The notes under the pieces: generated by a model
Database searches by the model: none
Seen by the model: only the letters and a program-made list of their open reading frames with translations
Told to the model about the DNA's origin: nothing
Assembly: GCA_002347475.1 (NCBI GenBank)
Contig: DDXI01000030.1
Span: forward strand, 1-9,215
Reading direction: 5' to 3'
From: Peptococcaceae bacterium UBA2264
GTDB taxonomy: Bacteria; Bacillota; Desulfitobacteriia; Desulfitobacteriales; Desulfitobacteriaceae
DNA length: 9,215 nt
Program-made: the position numbers and the translations under genes
Shown: piece by piece, positions 1-5,582 of the stretch
Numbering within the stretch: position 1 is the stretch's first letter
Layout of the letters: each line of letters opens with the position of its first letter

Positions 1-20
1 ATTCGATGACTTTATTATAC

Positions 21-53
21 GAGGGAGGTAATCGTTGTTTGATTGCCTCCCTT
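21..53 (+). terminator. Strong hairpin upstream of the GGDEF gene, probable terminator of an upstream gene
   Basis: Arms 21-33 and 41-53 pair over 13 positions (11-bp core GGGAGGTAATC with GATTGCCTCCC including one G-U, extended by A-T and G-U) around a 7-nt loop. The only gene after it is the diguanylate cyclase 38 nt downstream, so it most likely ends a gene lying left of the window. The sequence after the stem is TTAATAT, a poor U tract, so efficiency as an intrinsic terminator is uncertain. A cis-regulatory or mRNA-stabilising hairpin in the cyclase leader is the alternative. Confidence 0.55.
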
Positions 54-90
54 AATATGAGTTAAATTATTATTCATATGTGAGGTTAAT

Positions 91-1344
91 ATGAAAATAA
101 GGGAATTGCTGAAAGATGATTTTGATGAATCCGAAAAAGAAGATTTAAAAAGAAGCATGATTATAGAAAATATCACCCGGGGTACAATTCTGGCCAAGGT
201 TATAATTGGATTTGATGCTGTTTTTGCTGTTTCTGATATTGCAGCCTTATTGTTCAAAGTCGATGATCGCTTCCCTTACAGTTACTATTTAGCGATGTAC
301 TTACTTATGATTGCTATAAATCTTTCTTTCCTGACAATTTTTAAAAGGCTGAAGGACATCAAGCACAAAACAATGACTCAACTGAATGATCTGGAAACAA
401 TCCTGGTTATCTTTATAACCCTGATGTTATGTTGGAGCAGTATCTTATCTCTGCTGGATCAAAAATTATACGGTCATTTGATGGTATATATGGTCAATAT
501 TATAGTTGTTGCTGTTTTATTTCTAATGGATAACAAGAAGATAATGATACCTTTTGTCAGTTCAGTTTTAATTCTTTTTATCGGTTTGCCCTATTTCCAG
601 CATACCAGAGATGTTCTGTTCGGGCATTATGTGAATCTCGCTGTTTTGATATTAATTTCCTGGCTTGCTTCCAGAATAACCTTTTACAGTTATTGCAATA
701 GTTTCAAAAGTAAATTATTGCTTGAGAATACAAATTTACTGCTGGAAAAAGAGATTGAGCAAAACAAAATTATTAATATGAAACTGACCAAAGCCAACTT
801 TCAGCTCAAAAAATTAGCTTTAGTTGACGAGCTGACCGGTATACCAAATCGAAGAAGCTTCAGAAATTATATCGATATTGCCTTTGAATATTACGTTAAG
901 GAAAAAACATTATTGTCAATTCTTTTGTTGGATATCGATAATTTCAAACTATTGAATGATAATTACGGACATAACACGGGAGATAGTATCCTGATTGCTG
1001 TGGCCAATCAAATTAGTTCAGTTGTAAGACATTCGATGGATTTTGCTGCCCGTTGGGGTGGTGAAGAATTTATCTACATAGCATTTGATATTGGTGAAAC
1101 CGAAATAATCAATATTGCGGAAACCATCAGAGAAAAGATTCTTTCCTTAAAAATTCCGCATGAATTTTCCTCAGCCGGCAGTATTGTCAGCGCAAGTATT
1201 GGCACCTGTACTATTGAAGTTACAGAGGCAGCCGATATCAGTAAAGGTATCGATCTTGCCGACAAGGCTCTTTATTTGGCTAAAACAAGCGGGCGCAACT
1301 GTGTCAAAAGCATCACAGACAGAAGCGGGAGTAATAAATGCTGA
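91..1344 (+). CDS. Membrane-anchored diguanylate cyclase (GGDEF domain)
   Basis: Predicted to make cyclic di-GMP from two GTP at the inner face of the membrane. The N-terminal half has about six hydrophobic segments (near residues 31-55, 64-85, 100-121, 126-146, 150-170 and 179-201), forming a membrane sensor I cannot assign to a named family. A charged, leucine-rich stretch (about 205-240) looks like a coiled-coil linker. The GGDEF domain follows: DELTGIPNRR at 246-255, the metal and nucleotide residues LDIDNFK (D281, D283) and NDNYGHNTGD (289-298), and the active-site loop RWGGEEF with GGEEF at 323-327, a catalytically competent variant. The product-inhibition I-site (RxxD ending five residues before GGEEF) reads HSMD at 314-317, so classic feedback inhibition is probably absent. 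No EAL or HD-GYP domain is present. The ATG has a GTGAGG ribosome binding site 5 nt upstream. Function is firm; the signal sensed is unknown. Confidence 0.93.
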   Translation: MKIRELLKDDFDESEKEDLKRSMIIENITRGTILAKVIIGFDAVFAVSDIAALLFKVDDRFPYSYYLAMYLLMIAINLSFLTIFKRLKDIKHKTMTQLNDLETILVIFITLMLCWSSILSLLDQKLYGHLMVYMVNIIVVAVLFLMDNKKIMIPFVSSVLILFIGLPYFQHTRDVLFGHYVNLAVLILISWLASRITFYSYCNSFKSKLLLENTNLLLEKEIEQNKIINMKLTKANFQLKKLALVDELTGIPNRRSFRNYIDIAFEYYVKEKTLLSILLLDIDNFKLLNDNYGHNTGDSILIAVANQISSVVRHSMDFAARWGGEEFIYIAFDIGETEIINIAETIREKILSLKIPHEFSSAGSIVSASIGTCTIEVTEAADISKGIDLADKALYLAKTSGRNCVKSITDRSGSNKC

Positions 1345-1362
1345 AAAATGGAAAACAACGAG

Positions 1363-1391
1363 TTGATTATTTTTAAACTTAATACTATATT
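1363..1391 (+). promoter_or_regulatory. Putative sigma-A promoter for the CAP-domain gene
   Basis: A -35-like TTGATT (1363-1368) and a -10 TATATT (1386-1391) are separated by exactly 17 nt. They lie in the 114-bp gap after the diguanylate cyclase and predict a transcript starting near 1398, with about 60 nt of leader before the CAP-protein ATG. A second -10-like TACAAT (1401-1406) lacks a good -35. No terminator is obvious between the two genes, so read-through from the cyclase is also possible. Confidence 0.5.
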
Positions 1392-1411
1392 GAGATCGTA
1401 TACAATTCTTG

Positions 1412-1437
1412 GTTTCCTATTTCTTAGTTTCCTATTT
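1412..1437 (+). repeat. 11-bp direct repeat in the CAP-gene leader
   Basis: GTTTCCTATTT occurs at 1412-1422 and again at 1427-1437, a 15-nt period with 4 nt between copies. Both copies fall in the predicted untranslated leader just before the AGAAGGA ribosome binding site. This could be a protein-binding direct repeat, a copy-slippage duplication, or chance in T-rich DNA. Confidence 0.5.
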
Positions 1438-1458
1438 ATTTGAAAGAGAAGGACTAAA

Positions 1459-2481
1459 ATGTTCAGGAAAATTTCCGTGATACTGCTTGTAGTTATATTG
1501 GCATTTCTATGGAGCAGCGAGCAATTAGTGACCGGTCTGAAAGATTTACCGCAAACACAAATTATTCAGCAGTTTGCCGTAGCAAAAAAATTAATCATCA
1601 ATCAGTCGCTGCCGGTTAACCATCCGGAGCTGAGTGCAGCAGAAATCGACCAAGTGGAATGTTTGGTTTTGGATCTGATCAATCAGGATCGCCGGATAAA
1701 CGGACTTTCAGAGCTTGTCTGGGATGAAATAGCGGCGCAAGCTGCTTCCCAACATGTCCAAGAGGAAGCGGATAATGGCTATATAAGCCATTGGGGAATG
1801 GATGGTTCCAAACCGCAGCTGCGTTATACGCGTGCCGGCGGCCTTGATGCCGTAAATGAAAACGAGAGTGTTTCCTTATGGCTGCAGGGTGGTTTCCAGG
1901 GTTTATCAGTAAAAGAACTGGAAAACATTGTTAAAGAACATCAGACAGCTATGCTCAACGAAAAGCCTCCTGATGATGGACACAGGAAAAATATTCTTGA
2001 TGTCCATCACACAGGTGTTGGGATTGCTATCGCCGTAGGCAGGTATGGTGTTGCTATGGCTCAGGAATTTACAAACCACTACACCGAGATGGACCCAGTT
2101 CCCCAGAAAGCTTCGCCAGGATCAGAAATTAATCTTAGCGGCCGTGTCTTGCCAGGTTATAAATTAAGCGGGATCTATGCGGTTTGGGAGGAAACCCCAC
2201 ATTCCATGCGTACGGAAGAATTGATGACTACAGCATCCTATTCTGATCCGCCATTTGCTAATTTGCATTTTTTTGCTAAACCTGATGGTGAAAACTATTA
2301 CATTACAGTCGGTTCAGACAAAATATTTGCTCAGGATATAAAGATTGATCGTGAAGGCAGGTTTTCTCTGGCTATTCCTATGCTGAACAGGCATGTTTTG
2401 GATTATGTGGCTATTGAGATAGCTCCCAAAAATAATCTAAACGACAGATTCATTGCTGCTCAATTCGTTGTCGAACATTAA
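1459..2481 (+). CDS. Exported or membrane-anchored CAP (SCP/PR1)-domain protein
   Basis: The N-terminus (MFRKISVILLVVILAFLW) is a short basic stretch and hydrophobic core, acting as a signal peptide or uncleaved anchor. I see no lipobox cysteine, so this is not an obvious lipoprotein. A CAP domain spans about residues 66-208. It has LINQDRRINGL (helix 1), the cavity candidates H99, E102/E103, H111 (SHWG) and E134/E136 (NENES), and the conserved GHRKNIL at 174-180 followed by TGVGIA. The C-terminal 125 residues are beta-rich by appearance and have no motif I recognise. Bacterial CAP proteins are usually secreted and of uncertain biochemical role (cell wall, adhesion, or binding of small hydrophobic ligands), and no catalytic reaction should be assumed. 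The ATG follows an AGAAGGA ribosome binding site by 5 nt. The gene converges on the homocysteine operon. Family assignment is firm; function is unknown. Confidence 0.9.
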   Translation: MFRKISVILLVVILAFLWSSEQLVTGLKDLPQTQIIQQFAVAKKLIINQSLPVNHPELSAAEIDQVECLVLDLINQDRRINGLSELVWDEIAAQAASQHVQEEADNGYISHWGMDGSKPQLRYTRAGGLDAVNENESVSLWLQGGFQGLSVKELENIVKEHQTAMLNEKPPDDGHRKNILDVHHTGVGIAIAVGRYGVAMAQEFTNHYTEMDPVPQKASPGSEINLSGRVLPGYKLSGIYAVWEETPHSMRTEELMTTASYSDPPFANLHFFAKPDGENYYITVGSDKIFAQDIKIDREGRFSLAIPMLNRHVLDYVAIEIAPKNNLNDRFIAAQFVVEH

Positions 2482-2526
2482 CCTGCCCATGACACTGTAG
2501 TCAAGGTAGTGCGGCCAAGAATAATA

Positions 2527-2572
2527 AGGAGTGCAAACAACCGTTTAGTAAAGGCCGGCTGTTTGCACTCCT
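2527..2572. terminator. Bidirectional terminator hairpin between convergent genes
   Basis: AGGAGTGCAAACA (2527-2539) is perfectly complementary to TGTTTGCACTCCT (2560-2572), giving 13 bp. The stem can extend inward past one mismatch by CCG/CGG (2541-2543 with 2556-2558). It sits 46 bp after the CAP gene stop and about 93 bp past the UPF0280 stop of the minus-strand operon. Read on the minus strand it is followed by a T-rich tail (TTATTATTCTT); on the plus strand the tail is weak. Position and strength favour a shared terminator, better on the minus strand. Confidence 0.7.
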
Positions 2573-2593
2573 CGGACATTAATCGGACATAAA
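2572..2593. repeat. Tandem 11-bp near-repeat next to the terminator
   Basis: TCGGACATTAA (2572-2582) is followed immediately by TCGGACATAAA (2583-2593), one mismatch in 11. The rest of the 183-bp convergent gap is A/T-rich. Its only other structure is a weak TTCTGC / GCAGAA hairpin (2614-2619 with 2630-2635) that could add termination for the minus-strand operon. Confidence 0.5.
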
Positions 2594-2664
2594 TAAGAGG
2601 ATAAGGCAAATAATTCTGCGGAAAATAAAGCAGAAAAGATATTTTTCAGGGAATAAGATAGCTT

Positions 2665-3405
2665 TTAGAGAGGACACAACTTAATTTGACCCCATGCCAC
2701 CAGCTGATCATCCATAATCACGAGGGCACCGGTTATATCGGGAACCTGAGAAGCCCAGTTGACAGCGTTCCCTATATCTTCTTTCCCCTGGACCAGATTT
2801 CCCGTTGCAGTGGCAACAGCATCTGCCAAAGATGTTTTTGGAGAAAGGATCACAACAGCATCGGCTTTACCTAAACTAAGGGAAGGACCGACTCTGCCTG
2901 ATGATGTACAAACACCCAAGGGACTCTGGGACGGCCGGATTTCCAGGGCAACACGATTGGAAAGGGGAGACTGACCGGCAAAAATGCCCACAGTGCGCAG
3001 CCGGCTGGTGCGAATATAGATATCACCGCCATTTTCGACAATCACTTCCCGTGATCTGCGGGAAAGTTCCTTGCCTACCCAGGCTGCCATTGTGCCGGCC
3101 ACAGCTGCCATCGGGCCTACACCGGCAAATTCGGCGGCCCTGGCCATTTCCTGAACGATGTGCGGAGCGTCAGGCAGTAAGGAGTATGGTGTCAAAGCGT
3201 TCAGAAATTGCGGGTCGCGCTCAATGTATTCTTCGAGGGGCCGGCGAGTCTCCCGGACCAGGTTTTCTGTCCATTTGGCTAAAGCGGGTGAATAGCGGTC
3301 TTTGCATACTCCGATATCCAGGTCGGTTTCTTTGATGACAACCCGAAAATGAACCAGATCCTGTTGTCGGTGCAATTCCCTGTAAGAGCGTTCCAGGTAC
3401 TCCAA
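2665..3405 (-). CDS. UPF0280 / COG2122 ApbE-like protein, third gene of the homocysteine operon
   Basis: Recognised from family signatures: AGVGPMAAVAGTMA, VENGGDIYIRT, and near the C-terminus GVCTSSGRVGPSLSLGKADA, the pattern of the UPF0280 proteins related in fold to ApbE. I take the start as the TTG at 3405, one base after the ferredoxin stop, preceded by GGAGGT inside the end of the ferredoxin gene (11-nt spacing). This gives 246 residues, the usual family length. The frame stays open further upstream, but that part only overlaps the ferredoxin gene and shows no family sequence. In Methanosarcina a COG2122 protein was linked genetically, with the DUF39 and NIL-ferredoxin proteins, to sulfide-dependent homocysteine synthesis. 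Its exact reaction is not settled, and flavin transfer should not be assumed. The tight spacing implies translational coupling in one transcript. Confidence 0.87.
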   Translation of the reverse strand: MEYLERSYRELHRQQDLVHFRVVIKETDLDIGVCKDRYSPALAKWTENLVRETRRPLEEYIERDPQFLNALTPYSLLPDAPHIVQEMARAAEFAGVGPMAAVAGTMAAWVGKELSRRSREVIVENGGDIYIRTSRLRTVGIFAGQSPLSNRVALEIRPSQSPLGVCTSSGRVGPSLSLGKADAVVILSPKTSLADAVATATGNLVQGKEDIGNAVNWASQVPDITGALVIMDDQLVAWGQIKLCPL

Positions 3406-3406
3406 G

Positions 3407-3808
3407 TTACAGTCTGACCTCCATAGCCCGTACCGGGCAGATTTTGACACACAATTCGCATAACACGCATAAATCCCCGATAAAGCGCACTTCCATCGAA
3501 GGTCGTTCCAACCTGAGGGCCCCGGTAGGACAAATAGCTGTGCAGGCTCCGCACATAACGCATTTTTCCTCATTGCGCACGATTTCCCGGTCCAGATCCT
3601 CAATGGTTACACCGAGCCGGCGCAGATAATCAAGGCCCTGAGCACTTTTCTCACCCTCGACTTCCAGGACCATAGTGCCTTCTTTCTGGGGGTTGACATT
3701 GGCTTTGACAATATTGATCACTAAGTCATAGTCCTTAACCAAACGGTAAATCATCGGTTTATCTGAAGTCTCGGCGCTGAAATGCAATACTATTCTTTTC
3801 GGTGACAT
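3407..3808 (-). CDS. NIL-domain 2x[4Fe-4S] ferredoxin, homocysteine operon
   Basis: Residues 1-75 form a NIL domain, the small ACT-like fold also found at the C-terminus of methionine-importer ATPases (MetN), where it binds methionine. Residues about 78-133 are a bacterial-type ferredoxin with two Cx2Cx2CxxxCP clusters, CVMCGACTAICP and CVLCELCVKICP. All eight cysteines are present, so two [4Fe-4S] clusters are expected. The gene lies 45 nt after the DUF39 gene, with an AAGGGGTG ribosome binding site 8 nt before the ATG, and its stop codon is one base from the next start. In methanogens the homologue works with the DUF39 protein in turning aspartate semialdehyde and sulfide into homocysteine, plausibly supplying electrons. 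Whether the NIL part senses methionine or homocysteine here is inference. Length (133 aa) is normal for the family. Confidence 0.92.
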   Translation of the reverse strand: MSPKRIVLHFSAETSDKPMIYRLVKDYDLVINIVKANVNPQKEGTMVLEVEGEKSAQGLDYLRRLGVTIEDLDREIVRNEEKCVMCGACTAICPTGALRLERPSMEVRFIGDLCVLCELCVKICPVRAMEVRL

Positions 3809-3853
3809 ATGGCAAACACCCCTTCTTCAATAACAATTGCTATCTATTGCTCT

Positions 3854-5050
3854 TTAGCGGTCATGCAGAAAATTGGATTGTCGTCTCTCGGTCGGAGAAG
3901 GCAGGGCCTGCACTGGTTCGCTCAGGAAGAACTGACCATTCAAGATCCAGTCTTTCAGGGTGGCTGCGATTTCCCGGGCTCTCGGCAGGCTGGAGAGGGG
4001 CGCGGTAATAACCTGTTTGCCATCAACGGTGATTTGACCGGATTTCAGATCGGCATAGCTGACATAGCCTAAATTACCTGGTTTCAGGTTGGGATAAGCA
4101 TCCCCATAGTCGACAATGGGAGCAAAGAGCTCTTCATCTTTGACGGCGGCATATCTGGCGATTTCTTCATTCAGAATCGGAATAGGCACCCCGATACCAA
4201 CGCTGATAGTAGCACCGTACCCAAGATAACTGGTTCCTACCAGCCAGCGCGGGCTCATTTGTTTCAGATCGCCGATTACGGCCAGAGTTCCTCCGGCCGG
4301 ACCCAGGTTATCTCCGTCGACTGTCTGAATTGAGGGAAAATGCTGGGTGCCATGCCAGGCAACATAACCGATGCCGCCCCCCAGAAAGATACGCGTCCCG
4401 ATACCGATTGTTTGAAAATAGGGATCTTTCAAAAGCGGGCTGAGCTGTCCGGCTGTAGAGTAGTGTGCATTGCCCAGCTGGGGTTTTAGCATACCCATAT
4501 AAGTATAAATAACCCGCTCGGTAAGGTTGACAGCACAGTTATAATTCTGATAAGCATTGCGCGGATTAAATAAAGTGGCTTCATTGATCGAATCGATAGT
4601 AAGAGTGGTATCGATTTCCCGGCGCGGATAACAATCGGTACCGTAACCCACAGCTTTTATTCTGATTGGTTTGCGAGCCACCAGATCCTGGATCACATGC
4701 CCGCCTCCGTAACGGAATTCGCCGGGGTAGTTGCTGTTCAAAGGATCATCTTCCGGAACTTCTGTAGCCCCAAGATAAACATCCACAGCGGCCAGACCGC
4801 CATAAGCCGGAACTCCATTCAGCCACACTTTCTGCATTTTCATGCGCGGAGCAGTATGTCCAAGTGAAAGAAAAGCGCCGGAAGAGCACATCGGAGCAAA
4901 AGTTCCGGTTGTAACAACATCAACTTCCCGGGTTGCCTGGCTCAGACCCTTTTCTTCAACAATGGCAATTAGTTCATCTGCCGTGACGACCACGGCCTGA
5001 CCCGCTTTGATTTTGGCATTGATCTCTGCATAAGTCTTTTCTACACCCAT
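3854..5050 (-). CDS. Homocysteine biosynthesis protein (DUF39 / COG1900), sulfide incorporation
   Basis: Predicted core enzyme for making homocysteine from aspartate semialdehyde and sulfide without homoserine acylation. The sequence is typical of DUF39: TTGTFAPMCSSGAFLSLGH near residues 47-65, GYGTDCYPR near 135-143, FLGGGIGYVAWHGTQHFP near 222-239, and MSPRWL near 265-270. Cysteines at 55 and 140 sit in the two motifs whose cysteines were reported to carry persulfide or be essential in the Methanosarcina protein; a third is at 172. At 398 residues it is full length. The ATG follows an AAGGAGTG site at a somewhat long spacing, and a possible short leader ORF ends directly against this ATG. 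It is first in an operon with the NIL-ferredoxin and UPF0280 genes, downstream of a SAM-I riboswitch and terminator, so expression should fall when SAM is high. Pathway assignment is strong from gene set plus riboswitch; the mechanism rests on the archaeal work. Confidence 0.93.
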   Translation of the reverse strand: MGVEKTYAEINAKIKAGQAVVVTADELIAIVEEKGLSQATREVDVVTTGTFAPMCSSGAFLSLGHTAPRMKMQKVWLNGVPAYGGLAAVDVYLGATEVPEDDPLNSNYPGEFRYGGGHVIQDLVARKPIRIKAVGYGTDCYPRREIDTTLTIDSINEATLFNPRNAYQNYNCAVNLTERVIYTYMGMLKPQLGNAHYSTAGQLSPLLKDPYFQTIGIGTRIFLGGGIGYVAWHGTQHFPSIQTVDGDNLGPAGGTLAVIGDLKQMSPRWLVGTSYLGYGATISVGIGVPIPILNEEIARYAAVKDEELFAPIVDYGDAYPNLKPGNLGYVSYADLKSGQITVDGKQVITAPLSSLPRAREIAATLKDWILNGQFFLSEPVQALPSPTERRQSNFLHDR

Positions 5051-5110
5051 TTACTGGTCCCACTCCTTCAGTACTAGTTTAAGCTGCTTGCGGGGCAGCA
5101 TTTTTACCAT
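5051..5110 (-). CDS. Possible 19-codon leader ORF abutting the DUF39 start
   Basis: On the minus strand, ATG at 5110 (or an in-frame ATG at 5101) opens a 19- or 16-codon frame whose TAA is immediately followed by the ATG of the DUF39 gene (TAAATG). It lies wholly between the riboswitch terminator and the gene, so it is transcribed only when the riboswitch is on. The DUF39 ribosome binding site (AAGGAGTG) is inside this frame. The peptide is basic (Lys/Arg-rich). I see no strong ribosome binding site for it, so it may be chance; if translated it would couple to DUF39. Confidence 0.25.
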   Translation of the reverse strand: MVKMLPRKQLKLVLKEWDQ

Positions 5111-5130
5111 CTCAGATAACTGCCAAAAGT

Positions 5131-5156
5131 AAAAACCTCTTCTTTGGCAGAAGAGG
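5131..5156 (-). terminator. Riboswitch-controlled intrinsic terminator
   Basis: Reading the minus strand, CCTCTTCT (5156-5149) and AGAAGAGG (5143-5136) form an 8-bp stem with a 5-nt loop, followed by TTTTTACTTTT. It lies 17 nt after the riboswitch P1 helix and 80 nt before the DUF39 start. Its 5' part, 5156-5146, is also complementary to 5185-5173, which includes the 3' strand of P1 (GGCAGA, a TA bulge, then AGAGG; 11 bp). This is a clear antiterminator alternative, so SAM binding holds P1 and frees the terminator. Confidence 0.9.
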
Positions 5157-5173
5157 CGATAGACATATTCCTC

Positions 5174-5303
5174 CTCTTATCTGCCAGAAGATCATTCTTC
5201 TGCAGGAATTAGCACCATACTCTGAGTGCTGGCTGTTTGCCTTGAACACAGAGCTGGTTGCCGGGTTTCATCGGGCCAGTCCCTCCACCACTCCGGATAA
5301 GAG
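5174..5303 (-). promoter_or_regulatory. SAM-I (S-box) riboswitch aptamer
   Basis: The minus strand carries the S-box consensus. P1 is CTCTTATC (5303-5296) paired with GATAAGAG (5181-5174). The conserved core at 5283-5256 contains GGGACTGGCCCGATGAAACC followed by CGGCAACC, the P2 kink-turn and pseudoknot region. P3 begins CTCTG and returns CAGAG. The joining segment GGTGCTAATTCC comes next, and P4 is CAGAAG / CTTCTG around a 6-nt loop. All parts are present and the strand matches the downstream operon. S-boxes bind S-adenosylmethionine and, with the terminator following here, switch transcription off. This fits a homocysteine/methionine synthesis operon and strengthens that gene assignment. 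Confidence 0.97.
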
Positions 5304-5326
5304 TATAAATTTTTGTAATTAGAAAC

Positions 5327-5355
5327 AGTTTAGCAGTAGTCCGGAGGTGTGTCAA
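5327..5355 (-). promoter_or_regulatory. Sigma-A promoter of the homocysteine operon
   Basis: On the minus strand a perfect -35 TTGACA (5355-5350) and a -10 TAAACT (5332-5327) are 17 nt apart. Transcription would start near 5320, about 15 nt before the first base of riboswitch P1, the usual arrangement. Confidence 0.85.
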
Positions 5356-5388
5356 GAGACTGAACGGCAATATTTAAAGGGAAAAGTA

Positions 5389-5417
5389 TTGACAACAAAT
5401 ATAACGGCTGGTATATT
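5389..5417 (+). promoter_or_regulatory. Sigma-A promoter of the acyl-CoA synthetase gene
   Basis: A perfect -35 TTGACA (5389-5394) and a -10 TATATT (5412-5417) are separated by 17 nt. The start should be near 5424, giving an unusually long leader of about 158 nt. The two divergent -35 boxes (this one and 5350-5355) are only 33 bp apart, so one bound protein could affect both genes. Confidence 0.83.
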
Positions 5418-5453
5418 GAACATAACAAATGGTATGTTTATTAGGAAGGGGCC

Positions 5454-5522
5454 AACACGCTCACTGGCTTATGAATATACAGGAAAGGAGTTTGCGTGTT
5501 TACTTATGAGGTTAAGTGAGCG
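5454..5522 (+). promoter_or_regulatory. Structured leader with two competing inverted repeats
   Basis: AACACGC (5454-5460) is complementary to GCGTGTT (5494-5500). CGCTCACT (5458-5465) is complementary to AGTGAGCG (5515-5522). The 5' arms share 5458-5460, so the two helices cannot form together. They lie in the transcribed leader between the promoter and the ligase gene. The element does not match T-box, SAM, c-di-GMP or other riboswitch consensus that I know, and no U tract follows. It may be an attenuator-like or protein-bound element, or a DNA operator; function is inferred only from the pairing. Confidence 0.4.
5496..5519 (+). CDS. Possible 7-codon upstream ORF in the ligase leader
   Basis: AAAGGAG (5484-5490) lies 5 nt before a GTG at 5496 that opens a frame of seven codons (MFTYEVK) ending in TGA at 5517. 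The start codon lies in the 3' arm of the first leader inverted repeat and the stop in the 3' arm of the second, so a ribosome here would disrupt both helices. Such a short frame could occur by chance. Confidence 0.25.
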   Translation: MFTYEVK

Positions 5523-5582
5523 GCTTAAATAAAATGCTTACTAAAAAGAGAGCATAATAGAAGTTAGGGAGGATTGAATATT

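Noticed and set aside
2901..3335. 144-codon plus-strand open frame opposite the UPF0280 gene
   Set aside because: It is antisense to a conserved gene with recognisable motifs, with no ribosome binding site or family signature of its own.
3406..3603. Upstream extension of the UPF0280 frame to 3603
   Set aside because: It overlaps the well-supported ferredoxin gene in another frame, carries no family motif, and would make the protein about 65 residues too long.
5083..5105. Terminator-like GCTGCTT / GGGCAGC followed by ATTTTT on the plus strand
   Set aside because: No plus-strand transcript is expected to enter here. On the minus strand no U run follows, so it would not terminate the operon. 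The stem also relies on G-U pairs.
5347..5532. 61-codon open frame across the ligase promoter and leader
   Set aside because: It starts upstream of the promoter's -10 element and so could not be wholly transcribed from it. It has no convincing ribosome binding site for its internal ATG and no recognisable protein.
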